A stretch of 64,000 bases of DNA from Pseudomonas sp. GM79 (GCF_000282495.1 NZ_AKJE01000066.1:26336-90335), one strand, 5' to 3'. Positions 25,560-34,614 are shown, counted from the stretch's first letter. Translations and numbers: made by a program. Notes: generated by a model from the sequence alone, not told the origin.

Positions 25560-25636
25560 GGAGCGGTAGTTCAGTCGGTTAGAATACCGGCCTGTCACGC
25601 CGGGGGTCGCGGGTTCGAGTCCCGTCCGCTCCGCCA
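25560..25636 (+). tRNA. tRNA-Asp (GTC)
   Basis: 77 bases with a complete cloverleaf. Acceptor GGAGCGG/CCGCTCC, anticodon GTC in CTGTCAC, T arm GCGGG-TTCGAGT-CCCGT and encoded CCA. It lies between hupB and ppiD. Confidence 0.97.
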
Positions 25637-25644
25637 GTTACGAG

Positions 25645-25673
25645 AAGGCGCATCCTCGGATGCGCCTTTCTTC
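25645..25673 (+). terminator. tRNA-Asp terminator
   Basis: AAGGCGCATCC, TC and GGATGCGCCTT form a perfect 11-bp stem followed by TCTTCT, 8 bases past the tRNA. Confidence 0.8.
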
Positions 25674-25738
25674 TATCCGGATTCTACCCACGCTCCACGG
25701 TTGCCTAATTTTGAAGTTCAACCGTTTCTGGGGGACGC

Positions 25739-27610
25739 ATGCTGCAGAATATCAGGGACAATTCACAAGGCTGGATTGCCAAGACCATTATCGGGATCAT
25801 CGTTGTACTGATGGCTTTCACCGGTATCGAGGCCATTTTCCAGGCGACGACCAACAGCCAGGATGCGGCCAAGGTCAATGGTGAAGAAATCAGTCAAAAC
25901 GAGCTGAACCAGGCGGTTGATATGCAACGCCGTCAGCTCATGCAACAGCTTGGCAAGGATTTCGATGCTTCCTTGCTCGACGAAAAAATGCTGCGCGAAT
26001 CGGCCCTCAAAGGCCTGATCGATCGCAAACTGCTGCTGCAAGGCGCAGAAAAATCGAAATTCGCTTTCTCCGAAGCGGCTTTGGATCAGGTGATCCTGCA
26101 AACGCCTGAATTCCAGGTGGAAGGCAAATTCAACCCCGATCGCTTCGATCAGGTGATCCGTCAACTGGGCTATAGCCGTCTGCAATTTCGCCAGATGCTG
26201 GCTCAGGAAATGCTGATCGGTCAGCTACGTGCTGGCTTGGCTGGTAGCGGCTTTGTCACCGATGCACAGGTTCTGGCCTTCGCCCGTCTGGAAAAACAGA
26301 CCCGCGATTTCGCCACCTTGAACGTCAAGGCAGATCCAGCGGCGGTGAAACTGACTGACGACGAAGTCAAAGCCTACTACGACGAACACGCCAAGGAATT
26401 CATGACGCCGGATCAGGTGGTCATCGACTACCTCGAATTGAAGAAGGCGTCCTTCTTTGATCAGGTCAGCGTCAAGGACGAAGACTTGCAAGCGGCGTAT
26501 CAGAAAGAAACCGCGAACCTGTCCGAGCAACGCCGGGCTGCGCATATTCTGGTCGAAGTGAACGATAAGGTGACCGAGGCGCAAGCCAAGGCCAAAATCG
26601 AAGAAGTGCAGGCGCGTCTGGCCAAAGGCGAGAAATTCGAGGCTCTGGCCAAGGAGTTCTCCCAGGATCCAGGCTCGGCGAACAACGGCGGTGACCTCGG
26701 TTATGCAGGTCCAGGCGTCTACGATCCAGCGTTTGAAAAAGCCCTGTATTCGTTGGCCAAGGATCAGGTTTCTGAGCCGGTTCGCACTGACTTCGGTTTC
26801 CACCTGATCAAGCTGCTGGGCGTTGAAGCCCCTGAAGTGCCGACGTTTGCCAGCCTGAAAGACAAGCTGACCCGCGAGCTGAAAACCCAGCAGGTCGAGC
26901 AGCGTTTCGTCGAGGCGACCAAGCAATTGGAAGACTCGTCGTTCGAAGCCTCCGATCTGGCCCAGCCAGCACAAGACCTGAAGCTGACTGTCCAGACGTC
27001 CGCGCCATTCGGCCGGGAAGGTGGCGAAGGTATTGCGGCCAATCGTGCCGTAGTGACCGCTGCGTTCAGTCCTGAAGTGCTGGATGAGGGTGCCAACAGC
27101 ACCGCCATCGAGCTGGACCCGGAAACCGTGATCGTGCTGCGCGCCAAGGAACACCGCAAGCCTGAGCAACTGCCGCTGGAAAGCGTGGCTGCCAGCATCC
27201 GTGCGCAGCTGACCAAGGAGCATGCCAGTGCTGCCGCCAAGACCAAGGCGGATCAACTGATCGTCAGCCTGCGCGATGGCAAGACTGCACTGGACCAGGC
27301 GATCGATGGCCAGAACTGGAAAGTGACTCAAGCTGCGACGCGTGCTCAGGAAGGGGTCGACCCAACCGTGCTGCAAGCACTGTTCCGTATGCCCAAGCCG
27401 GTTGCCAAAGACAAGCCGACCTTCAGCAGCGTGACCCTGGCCGATGGTAGCCTGGTGATCGTGCGTCTGAGCGGCGTGAACGAAGCTGCGGCGCCGACCG
27501 AAGAAGAGAAGGTTCAGTACCGTCGCTTCCTCGCCTCGCGCATTGGCCAGCAAGACTTCGCGGCTTACCGCAAGCTGTTGGAGAGCGAGGCTGAGATCAA
27601 GCGTTTCTGA
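25739..27610 (+). CDS. ppiD: Periplasmic folding chaperone / prolyl isomerase PpiD
   Basis: A 623-residue inner-membrane-anchored periplasmic chaperone. A single N-terminal membrane helix (WIAKTIIGIIVVLMAFTGIEAIF, about residues 12-34) is followed by a SurA_N-like helical domain. One parvulin domain lies at about 262-360 (RRAAHILVEVNDKVTEAQAK ... GDLGYAGPGVYDPAFEKAL ... VRTDFGFHLIKL). A C-terminal helical region completes it. It works near SecYEG on newly exported proteins. The start ATG has GGGGGA upstream. Confidence 0.93.
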   Translation: MLQNIRDNSQGWIAKTIIGIIVVLMAFTGIEAIFQATTNSQDAAKVNGEEISQNELNQAVDMQRRQLMQQLGKDFDASLLDEKMLRESALKGLIDRKLLLQGAEKSKFAFSEAALDQVILQTPEFQVEGKFNPDRFDQVIRQLGYSRLQFRQMLAQEMLIGQLRAGLAGSGFVTDAQVLAFARLEKQTRDFATLNVKADPAAVKLTDDEVKAYYDEHAKEFMTPDQVVIDYLELKKASFFDQVSVKDEDLQAAYQKETANLSEQRRAAHILVEVNDKVTEAQAKAKIEEVQARLAKGEKFEALAKEFSQDPGSANNGGDLGYAGPGVYDPAFEKALYSLAKDQVSEPVRTDFGFHLIKLLGVEAPEVPTFASLKDKLTRELKTQQVEQRFVEATKQLEDSSFEASDLAQPAQDLKLTVQTSAPFGREGGEGIAANRAVVTAAFSPEVLDEGANSTAIELDPETVIVLRAKEHRKPEQLPLESVAASIRAQLTKEHASAAAKTKADQLIVSLRDGKTALDQAIDGQNWKVTQAATRAQEGVDPTVLQALFRMPKPVAKDKPTFSSVTLADGSLVIVRLSGVNEAAAPTEEEKVQYRRFLASRIGQQDFAAYRKLLESEAEIKRF

Positions 27611-27640
27611 TGCTTGACTGAGCTTTGCGTGACACAAGGA

Positions 27641-27666
27641 CCCCGGCCGAAAGGCTGGGGTTTTTT
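27641..27666 (+). terminator. ppiD terminator
   Basis: CCCCGGCC-GAAA-GGCTGGGG followed by TTTTTT, about 30 bases after the stop codon. Confidence 0.92.
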
Positions 27667-27839
27667 ATGGGTGAAACAAAAATGGCATGAGCTACCCGTC
27701 GCCTGCTTATTTACCGCGCGACTTTTTCCTGTCAATGACAGTCAGTAGACTTGTAACTGTTTCAAGACACTAAACGGTGCGACGCTAAGCATCGATCTGT
27801 TGCACAATACGCCCCGAACCGTTTTCCTCAGGATGTTCA

Positions 27840-28688
27840 ATGTTTAGATCAATTCCCATGCATGTTGTCGGACTGGCCTTGGTGCTGGTCGCCGCTGCCG
27901 GTTGTTCGTCGAAGAAGGCCGCCATCTATGAGCATGAGAACTTCGACGACTCAGGAACGTTTTCGCGCAGCTACCCGGTGACCGATGCGCAGACCTGCGA
28001 AGCAGCCCGTCGGGCTTTGCTCAGCCAGGGTTACATCATCACCAGCGCCGATCCGAAGCTGGTCAGTGGTCACAAGAGCTTCCAGCAGACTGGCGAGACC
28101 CACATGGAGATCAGCTTCAACGTGGTCTGTGCCGATGACGGCAGCGAAGGGCATCACGCGACCATGTTCGCCAATGCGCTGCAGGACCGTTATGCGCTGA
28201 AGAAGACCAATAACTCCGCCAGCCTCGGTGTTGGTGTGTTGGGCTCGGTATCGATGCCAATCGGCTCGTCCGACGACTCGATGGTCAAGGTCGCCAGTGA
28301 AACCGTGTCCTCGGCCAAGTTCTACGAGCGTTTCTTTGCCCTGGTCGAGTTGTTCCTTCCGCCGGAAGCGAAGAAGGCGGCACACATTACCGAGAAGCCG
28401 AAGACTGATCTGGGTGTGCCCGAAGCCAAGGCTGCGCCGGCTCAGTTGGCGCCGACTTCGACCCCGGCGGCAGAACCTGCGCCTGCTCCAGCGCCGGTAG
28501 CTGCACCAACCGAAACCGCTCCTGCTGCTTCAGAGCCTGTTGTGCCACCTGCCGAAACAGCGCCGATTACCCCGGCGCAGAGCAGCGAGCCGAGTTCGTC
28601 CACCGAAACAGTATCTCCACCGGCGGATTCAAGCACCATGCCGGCACCGACCGAGCCAATTACGGCCATGCCTGTCTCCGGCCAGTAA
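27840..28688 (+). CDS. DUF2242 family lipoprotein
   Basis: A 282-residue lipoprotein (lipobox VAAAGC, Cys22). The conserved part, about residues 28-185, matches the DUF2242 family (YEHENFDDSGTFSRSYPV, and the SQGYIITSADPKLVSGHKSF stretch with Cys residues). From about residue 200 the protein is an Ala/Pro/Glu/Thr-rich tail without structure, which could cross peptidoglycan or act as a spacer. Function unknown. It probably sits at the envelope. Confidence 0.78.
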   Translation: MFRSIPMHVVGLALVLVAAAGCSSKKAAIYEHENFDDSGTFSRSYPVTDAQTCEAARRALLSQGYIITSADPKLVSGHKSFQQTGETHMEISFNVVCADDGSEGHHATMFANALQDRYALKKTNNSASLGVGVLGSVSMPIGSSDDSMVKVASETVSSAKFYERFFALVELFLPPEAKKAAHITEKPKTDLGVPEAKAAPAQLAPTSTPAAEPAPAPAPVAAPTETAPAASEPVVPPAETAPITPAQSSEPSSSTETVSPPADSSTMPAPTEPITAMPVSGQ

Positions 28689-28745
28689 TTGGCCAATGTC
28701 ATGGGATCGGGTCAGACGACTCCGATCCCGTAACACCTTCCAAGA

Positions 28746-28759
28746 TTGATCCACATCAA
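28746..28759 (+). promoter_or_regulatory. Perfect Anr/FNR box
   Basis: TTGATCCACATCAA matches the Anr/FNR consensus TTGAT-N4-ATCAA at all ten fixed positions. The nearest downstream gene on the plus strand is the micro-ORF at 28947. A GATAAA -10-like element at 28801 would put the box near -61, a normal class I position. The minus strand leads into the 3' end of the DUF2242 gene, so plus-strand control is more likely. Confidence 0.7.
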
Positions 28760-28761
28760 AT

Positions 28762-28783
28762 CGAGCTGTATTCCTACAGCTCG
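28762..28783 (+). other. Perfect 9-bp hairpin beside the Anr box
   Basis: CGAGCTGTA-TTCC-TACAGCTCG, followed by TATCGAAAAAAACC. It starts two bases after the Anr box. It could be the DUF2242 gene's terminator (A-rich tail on this strand, so weak) or an operator. Confidence 0.5.
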
Positions 28784-28946
28784 TATCGAAAAAAACCTGT
28801 GATAAATTCCTGACCACCTGCTACGTTTTATTCAGTAGCGATGGAGTGTAATGCCCGCGTCATTTTTCTTTCATGCGGGCACTTTATGCTCAGGGTGCTG
28901 GTCATTTATTCAGACGATTTTTTCAACAAGCGATGGGGGTTTAATA

Positions 28947-29033
28947 ATGGACGATTATCAAGAAGAACTGCTCGAGTATCAGGCGTTTGAACTGGACCCG
29001 CTGGAACCGGCCGAAGACGCTACCGAGCTTTAG
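28947..29033 (+). CDS. Acidic micro-ORF (28 aa)
   Basis: A 28-residue product, MDDYQEELLEYQAFELDPLE followed by PAEDATEL, very acidic with no Lys or Arg. GGGGG lies eight bases before the ATG. An in-frame ATG at 28851 with its own GGAG would give 60 residues (MPASFFFHAG...), so the true start is unsure. It lies about 190 bases after a perfect Anr box and ends in a GC-rich inverted repeat (29034-29069). This arrangement, a low-oxygen-controlled transcript with a tiny ORF, resembles the P. aeruginosa sRNA PhrS, but I cannot show homology. Confidence 0.5.
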   Translation: MDDYQEELLEYQAFELDPLEPAEDATEL

Positions 29034-29069
29034 GGGGGCGCCGCGGGGAAACTTATTGAGAGCGCCCCC
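29034..29069 (+). other. GC-rich inverted repeat after the micro-ORF
   Basis: GGGGGCGC and GCGCCCCC pair over 8 bp around a 20-base loop. There is no T run, so whether it ends the transcript is uncertain. It lies between the micro-ORF and the 3' end of the AraC-family gene. Confidence 0.45.
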
Positions 29070-29074
29070 TAACC

Positions 29075-30115
29075 TTACGCGGATTGGCGATGACTGCGGC
29101 GAAACTCGCCGGGGGTCTGGCCGTTCCAGCGTTTGAACGCCCGTTGAAAGGCTTCGGCTGAGGCAAAACCCAGCAGGTAGGCGATTTCCCCAAACGCCAG
29201 TTCAGTGTCGCGGATGTAGGTCATGGCGAGGTCGCGGCGTGTGTCGTTGAGAATTGCACGAAACTGCGTGCCTTCCTCGGCGAGTTTGCGACGCAAGGTC
29301 CAGGTTGGCAGCTTCAGGCGTGCCGCCACTTCTTCCAGGTCGGGTTCCCGACCACCATTGAGCAACGGCCCCAGTAACTGAGTGATGCGTTCACGCAGGC
29401 TGCGGGTGCGTGTCAGTTGCTCCAGTTCCCGTTCACACAGTTGCAGCAGGAGCCGCCAGGTGCTCGGGCAGTGTTGCGGGTTGCGCTGGGCGAGGCTCTC
29501 CAGGCTCAGGCGCAGTTGATTCTGTTCGGCGCCAAACTGAATCGGACAATCCCCCAGCACGGCGTAGGCCTCACGGTAATCCGGCGCCTGGAATTCGATC
29601 TCGATCCGTTCGGCGCGTAGCGGGGCAGGGCTTACGCTGGACAATTGCTGCAACCAGCCGGCGATGATGGAATCCACCACGAAGCGGTTGTAGGCATTGT
29701 AGGGACTGATCGAATAGAACCGCAGCCAAGCGCCTTGGGCGTCTTCATGAAAGCTCGATTGGCCGCGATAGTTGGAGCCATACAGCGCTTCAAAGCGAAT
29801 CAGGCAGCGCGCCGCTTCCCGCACGGTGGGGGCCTGGGCGGCGGTGACTCCGGCCAGGCCTGCCTGGCTCAGACGGCTGAGCTGGCCCATGCGCAAACCC
29901 AGTGCCGGGTCGTCAGTCAGTTGAATGGCCCCGTGACCCAGGCGCATGTAGCGCGGGATCGAGAGGCGGGCGCCGGCCTCGGCCAGTCGCGCGGCGTCGA
30001 GGCCGTACTGTTCGAGCAGCGGTTGTGGGTCCAGGCCATGGCTGCGCACGGCGTCGGCCAGGCTATGGACGAAGCCCACCGACAAATCCCCGAGGCGCAT
30101 CGGCTGCGGTTTCAT
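29075..30115 (-). CDS. AraC-family transcriptional regulator (Arabinose_bd/OruR type)
   Basis: A 346-residue regulator with the N-terminal 'arabinose-binding-like' domain of the OruR/ArgR-like group (about residues 20-210, including the DPALGLRMGQLSRLSQAGLAG block). A C-terminal double helix-turn-helix spans about 245-340 (LPTWTLRRKLAEEGTQFRAI and AFGEIAYLLGFASAEAFQRAFKRW). It lies 4 bases downstream of the nitrilase-like gene on the same strand, so they form an operon. The target genes are unknown; the operon partner or divergent fadH are candidates. Confidence 0.85.
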   Translation of the reverse strand: MKPQPMRLGDLSVGFVHSLADAVRSHGLDPQPLLEQYGLDAARLAEAGARLSIPRYMRLGHGAIQLTDDPALGLRMGQLSRLSQAGLAGVTAAQAPTVREAARCLIRFEALYGSNYRGQSSFHEDAQGAWLRFYSISPYNAYNRFVVDSIIAGWLQQLSSVSPAPLRAERIEIEFQAPDYREAYAVLGDCPIQFGAEQNQLRLSLESLAQRNPQHCPSTWRLLLQLCERELEQLTRTRSLRERITQLLGPLLNGGREPDLEEVAARLKLPTWTLRRKLAEEGTQFRAILNDTRRDLAMTYIRDTELAFGEIAYLLGFASAEAFQRAFKRWNGQTPGEFRRSHRQSA

Positions 30116-30119
30116 CGGC

Positions 30120-31250
30120 TTACAGCCAGAGGTTCAGCAAACGCGCGCCCCGGGCATCGCCGTCGGCGAATTGTTGCCCGTTGCTGCTGAGGAAGCTTTG
30201 ACCGGCGCTGCTCTTGTCCCAGAACTGACCGCGCAGGAACACGCTCATGCCGGCGATGGCCTGGCTGCCGGACGGTTGGGCAATCAGCGTCAACCGATGC
30301 CAAGCCTGACCTTCACTGAGTTCGCCAGCCTTGAGACTAACAGAGCTCGGCGTGGACTGGCCTTTGTAGCCGCGCCACGGTTGATCCCAAGACCCACGCC
30401 CGACGACGAACGCCGGGACCGCCACCAGTTGCGCGCCTTGATCGTCGAGTTTGCGATAGTTTTCCGGATACCAACTGTCGCTGCCGATCAACACGCCCAA
30501 GCGTCCGGCCGGTGTGTCGACGACGTTGACCGTGTGTTCGGAATTGGCATCGACGGTGTCGTGACCAGCGAAAGTCGGGTGCATTTGCCGCTGCGGCTGG
30601 CCGATCGGCAAACCGTCGCGACCGAACACTACGCTGCTGTTGTACAGGGCACCGCGGCCAATCTTCAGGGTGCCATCGCTGACACTCGGCTCGGGCAACA
30701 CGATGGAACCCGCCACCAGAGTGATGTGGAATTCTTTCGCCAAGCCGCCGAACAGCGCCTGGTAACTCTTGGCCATTTTCTTGGCTTTCATCCGCAAGTG
30801 CGCGTCGTCGAGACGATTGCCGCCCTCGGCGCTGATCAGGGCGCGGATGAACTGCAACGGGTTGCTCACCGCCAGCCAGTTCATAGCCTCCTTGAGGGTG
30901 GTGGCCTGGTACAACTCGTCTTTCTCGCCGCTGACCATCAGCCAGGTGCCGATATGTTCAGGCAGTACGACGATGGTCTTTTCATTCAGCAGGCCTTGGT
31001 CCTGAGCCTTCTGCAAATAAGCCGCGAGCTTGCGGTGCAGGCGTTCGGGGCTTTGATAGTCGGTGGGGAACAGCTCGGGCTGGATACCCAGCAGATTGCC
31101 GCGATCGGCGGGAGTGCCCTGATCGACCGCGAGACTGATGCGCAAGTCCGACAGGTAATGACCCACCGGACGGTCCGCGGCCCACATGGCGTAGGTCGTG
31201 AGGGCGGCGATCAACGCCATGGAGAAAGTCAGGTACAAAAGTTTGCGCAT
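30120..31250 (-). CDS. Membrane-anchored nitrilase-fold protein, probable pseudoenzyme
   Basis: A 376-residue protein with an N-terminal signal anchor (about residues 4-22) and a carbon-nitrogen hydrolase fold. The catalytic Glu98 is present in VVLPEHIG. The Lys position reads QRQMHPTF, with Gln222 where family members have the Lys of RKMH. The Cys position reads VLIGSDSWYPENY, with Gly256 where the family has Cys (VLICYD..FPE). Two of the three triad residues are therefore missing, so hydrolysis by the usual mechanism is not expected. A binding or scaffolding role outside the cytoplasm is inferred. It is cotranscribed with the AraC regulator. Confidence 0.72.
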   Translation of the reverse strand: MRKLLYLTFSMALIAALTTYAMWAADRPVGHYLSDLRISLAVDQGTPADRGNLLGIQPELFPTDYQSPERLHRKLAAYLQKAQDQGLLNEKTIVVLPEHIGTWLMVSGEKDELYQATTLKEAMNWLAVSNPLQFIRALISAEGGNRLDDAHLRMKAKKMAKSYQALFGGLAKEFHITLVAGSIVLPEPSVSDGTLKIGRGALYNSSVVFGRDGLPIGQPQRQMHPTFAGHDTVDANSEHTVNVVDTPAGRLGVLIGSDSWYPENYRKLDDQGAQLVAVPAFVVGRGSWDQPWRGYKGQSTPSSVSLKAGELSEGQAWHRLTLIAQPSGSQAIAGMSVFLRGQFWDKSSAGQSFLSSNGQQFADGDARGARLLNLWL

Positions 31251-31458
31251 GGGGAAACAGTCAGCGACCGTGTGCAGGGTTCGCGACTAGGGTAGGGCGC
31301 ATGCCCGCGCTTGCCAAGGGGCGCTGCACATTTGGATCAATAAGTTGTCAGTTACGGTCATTGAGTGACAGCGGTGCGACTCTTAGTCTGTCGAACATGA
31401 CTGATGGGGCCGAAGAGCTCCTGCATTTTTTCCGTGATCGCTCGTTGTGGAGTTACCG

Positions 31459-33498
31459 ATGGCCGCCGCTCATTACCCGCACCTGTTGGCCCCGCTGGAC
31501 CTGGGTTTTACCACGTTGCGCAACCGCACCCTGATGGGCTCGATGCACACGGGTCTTGAGGAAAAGCCCGGCGGTTTCGAGCGCATGGCCGCGTACTTCG
31601 CAGAGCGTGCCCGTGGTGGCGTTGGCCTGATGGTCACCGGTGGTATCGGCCCGAATGATGAGGGCGGGGTTTACTCCGGCGCGGCCAAGCTGACCACCGA
31701 GGAAGAAGCACTCAAGCACCTGATCGTCACCCGGGCAGTGCACGAGGCGGGCGGCAAGATCTGCATGCAGATTCTTCATGCCGGGCGTTATGCCTACAGC
31801 CCAAAACAAGTGGCGCCGAGCGCGATTCAGGCGCCGATCAACCCGTTCAAGCCTAAAGAGCTGGACGAGGAGGGCATCGAGAAGCAGATCAGCGACTTCG
31901 TCACCTGCTCGACCCTGGCGCAAAAAGCCGAGTACGACGGCGTCGAAATCATGGGCTCCGAAGGTTATTTCATTAACCAGTTCCTCGCGGCCCACACCAA
32001 CCATCGCACCGACCGTTGGGGCGGCGCTTACGAAAACCGCATGCGCCTGCCGGTAGAAATCGTCCGCCGGGTACGCGAAGCGGTCGGTCCGAACTTCATC
32101 ATTATCTTCCGCCTGTCGATGCTCGACCTGGTGGAAGGCGGCAGCAGCTGGGAAGAGATCGTGCAATTGGCCAAGGCCATCGAGCAGGCCGGTGCGACGA
32201 TCATCAACACCGGCATCGGCTGGCACGAAGCGCGGATTCCGACCATCGCCACCAAGGTGCCGCGTGCGGCGTTCAGCAAGGTCACGGCCAAGCTGCGTGG
32301 CACGGTGAACATTCCGCTGATCACCACTAACCGCATCAACACCCCGGAAGTCGCCGAGCAGATCCTGGCCGACGGCGATGCCGACATGGTGTCCATGGCG
32401 CGCCCGTTCCTCGCCGACCCGGATTTCGTCAACAAGGCTGCGGCCGGTCGTGGCGATGAAATCAACACCTGCATCGGTTGCAACCAGGCATGCCTGGATC
32501 ACACCTTTGGCGGCAAGTTGACCAGTTGCCTGGTGAACCCACGGGCCTGCCATGAAACCGAACTCAACTACCTGCCGGTGCAGCAGATCAAGAAAATCGC
32601 CGTGGTCGGTGCCGGCCCTGCGGGGCTGTCTGCCGCGACCGTGGCTGCTGAACGTGGTCATCAGGTGACTTTGTTCGATTCGGCCAGCGAAATCGGCGGC
32701 CAGTTCAACATCGCCAAGCGCGTGCCGGGCAAAGAAGAGTTCTTCGAAACCCTGCGCTACTTCAACCGCAAATTGCAGACCACCCACGTCGAACTGTGCC
32801 TGAACACCCGTGTGGATGTGGCGCAGTTGGTCGAGGGCGGTTACGACGAGATCATCCTGGCCACCGGTATTGCGCCACGGGTGCCGGCGATTCCGGGCGT
32901 CGAACACGCCAAGGTGCTGAGCTACCTGGACGTGATCCTCGAGCGTAAACCGGTGGGCAAGCGCGTTGCGGTGATCGGTGCCGGCGGTATCGGTTTCGAC
33001 GTGTCGGAATTCCTCGTTCACGAGGGTGTGGCCACCAGTCAGGACCGCGAAGCCTTCTGGAAAGAATGGGGCATCGATACACACCTGGAAGCGCGCGGCG
33101 GCGTTGCGGGCATCAAGGCTGAGCCGCATGCGCCGGCCCGTGAGGTGTTCCTGCTGCAACGCAAGAAATCCAAGGTCGGCGACGGCCTGGGCAAGACCAC
33201 TGGCTGGATTCACCGTACCGGCCTGAAGAACAAGCAGGTACAGATGCTCAATAGCGTCGAGTACCTGAAGATCGACGACGAAGGCCTGCACATCCGCATC
33301 GGCGAAAGCGGCGAACCGCAGGTGCTGCCGGTGGACAACATCGTGATTTGCGCCGGACAGGATCCGTTGCGTGAGTTGCAGGACGGCCTGGTCGCGGCGG
33401 GGCAGAACGTGCATTTGATCGGCGGCGCGGACGTGGCGGCGGAGCTGGATGCCAAGCGCGCGATCAACCAGGGTTCGCGGTTGGCGGCTGAGTTGTAA
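31459..33498 (+). CDS. fadH: NADPH-dependent 2,4-dienoyl-CoA reductase FadH
   Basis: A 679-residue iron-sulfur flavoenzyme that reduces 2,4-dienoyl-CoA intermediates in beta-oxidation of unsaturated fatty acids. The Old Yellow Enzyme barrel is N-terminal (TLMGSMHTGLEE, HTNHRTDRWGGAYENR). The 4Fe-4S cysteines lie in CIGCNQACLDHTFG..TSC at about residues 334-352. An FAD-binding Rossmann motif follows (VVGAGPAGLSAATVAAERGH) and then the NADPH site (VIGAGGIGFDVSEFL). The ATG at 31459 with GGAG upstream is preferred to a GTG four codons earlier. It is divergent from the nitrilase-like operon. Confidence 0.93.
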   Translation: MAAAHYPHLLAPLDLGFTTLRNRTLMGSMHTGLEEKPGGFERMAAYFAERARGGVGLMVTGGIGPNDEGGVYSGAAKLTTEEEALKHLIVTRAVHEAGGKICMQILHAGRYAYSPKQVAPSAIQAPINPFKPKELDEEGIEKQISDFVTCSTLAQKAEYDGVEIMGSEGYFINQFLAAHTNHRTDRWGGAYENRMRLPVEIVRRVREAVGPNFIIIFRLSMLDLVEGGSSWEEIVQLAKAIEQAGATIINTGIGWHEARIPTIATKVPRAAFSKVTAKLRGTVNIPLITTNRINTPEVAEQILADGDADMVSMARPFLADPDFVNKAAAGRGDEINTCIGCNQACLDHTFGGKLTSCLVNPRACHETELNYLPVQQIKKIAVVGAGPAGLSAATVAAERGHQVTLFDSASEIGGQFNIAKRVPGKEEFFETLRYFNRKLQTTHVELCLNTRVDVAQLVEGGYDEIILATGIAPRVPAIPGVEHAKVLSYLDVILERKPVGKRVAVIGAGGIGFDVSEFLVHEGVATSQDREAFWKEWGIDTHLEARGGVAGIKAEPHAPAREVFLLQRKKSKVGDGLGKTTGWIHRTGLKNKQVQMLNSVEYLKIDDEGLHIRIGESGEPQVLPVDNIVICAGQDPLRELQDGLVAAGQNVHLIGGADVAAELDAKRAINQGSRLAAEL

Positions 33499-33510
33499 TA
33501 CGCATAACTC

Positions 33511-33643
33511 TGTGGCGAGGGAGCTTGCTCCCGCTGGAGGCCGAAGGACTCCCTCTATCAGCGATGATGTAGTGTCAGGTTAATCAACGTCGCTGATTCT
33601 GTGGCTGCTGCGCAGCCAAGCGGGAGCAAGCTCCCTCGCCACA
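33511..33643. repeat. Inverted pair of a second REP type (TGTGGCGAGGGAGCTTGCTCCC)
   Basis: TGTGGCGAGGGAGCTTGCTC at 33511-33530 and its inverse at 33624-33643 flank an 80-93 base spacer. Each arm is itself a GGGAGC-TT-GCTCCC palindrome. A second copy of this type lies at 47859-47949. Confidence 0.88.
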
Positions 33644-33687
33644 AGTCTGCTGCTAAGATACCGGCTCTTTACCCCGAGCCGGCATCA

Positions 33688-34614
33688 ATGCTTTCCCCTC
33701 CAACAGACTGGCTACCCCAAGCCCCCCTCGAACCCCTTCACCTCGACTGGCTCACCACTGCCGGCATCGACGTCGCGATCCTGCGTCTGGACCAGATCGA
33801 CCCGCTGATCAGCGGCAACAAGTGGTTCAAACTCATCGAACACCTCAAAGCCGCAGACCAGAGCGGCGCCCAAGGCATCATCAGTCTGGGTGGTGCCCAT
33901 TCCAACCATCTCCATGCGCTGGCGGCGGCGGGCAAACGCTTCGGTTTCACCACCGTCGGCCTGCTGCGCGGGCATCCGCAAGACACCCCGACGGTAAAGG
34001 ACTTGCAGGCGTTCGGCATGCACTTGCATTGGTTGGGTTATGGCGGTTATCGAGCGCGGCACGAGCCAGGCTTCTGGGTGTCATGGCGGGAGCAATACCC
34101 CGAGCTACATCCTGTACCGGAAGGTGGTGGCGGCTTGCCTGGGGCGAAGGGCTGCGGGCAATTGGTGACTCTGGCCTGCGAGCAATTGAGCGGTCTGGGC
34201 TGGAGCCACTACGACGGCTGGTGGCTGGCCTGCGGAACAGGTACCACTCTGGCCGGCCTGGTTCTGGCCGAGGCGGGCGAACATCCGGTGTATGGCGCGC
34301 TGGCGGTGCCTGACGATCATGGCGTGGCGCAGCAGGTCGAGATGATTGTGCAGGAAGCCGGACTGATCGATCCCGCCTATGAACTGCTGGACGCCAGCCG
34401 TGGCGGTTTTGCCAAAGTCGATCCGCCGTTGCTTGCGTTCATCGAGCAGACCGAACAGGCCAGTGGCATTCCTCTCGAGCCGCTGTACACCGGCAAAGCG
34501 CTGCTGGCGCTCAAGCAACAAATCGAGGCGGGTAAGTTTGCCCGGGGCACGAGGCTGATCTTCATCCATACCGGTGGCTTGCAGGGGCGTCGGGGTTTCA
34601 GTTCACAAACCTGA
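33688..34614 (+). CDS. PLP-dependent ACC deaminase / D-cysteine desulfhydrase family protein
   Basis: A 308-residue fold-type II PLP enzyme. The cofactor Lys45 lies in PLISGNKWFKLIEHL, followed by the GGAHSNHLHALAAAGKRFGF phosphate-binding region and the late CGTGTTLAGLVL glycine loop. Relatives include 1-aminocyclopropane-1-carboxylate deaminase and D-cysteine desulfhydrase; this shorter version resembles YedO-like desulfhydrases but cannot be assigned firmly. The ATG at 33688 is the conserved start. It is a single gene between two repeat units. Confidence 0.78.
   Translation: MLSPPTDWLPQAPLEPLHLDWLTTAGIDVAILRLDQIDPLISGNKWFKLIEHLKAADQSGAQGIISLGGAHSNHLHALAAAGKRFGFTTVGLLRGHPQDTPTVKDLQAFGMHLHWLGYGGYRARHEPGFWVSWREQYPELHPVPEGGGGLPGAKGCGQLVTLACEQLSGLGWSHYDGWWLACGTGTTLAGLVLAEAGEHPVYGALAVPDDHGVAQQVEMIVQEAGLIDPAYELLDASRGGFAKVDPPLLAFIEQTEQASGIPLEPLYTGKALLALKQQIEAGKFARGTRLIFIHTGGLQGRRGFSSQT

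Noticed and set aside
31453..33414. 653-codon open frame opposite fadH
   Set aside because: Antisense shadow of fadH; no domain, His/Asp/Arg-rich translation typical of reversed coding DNA.
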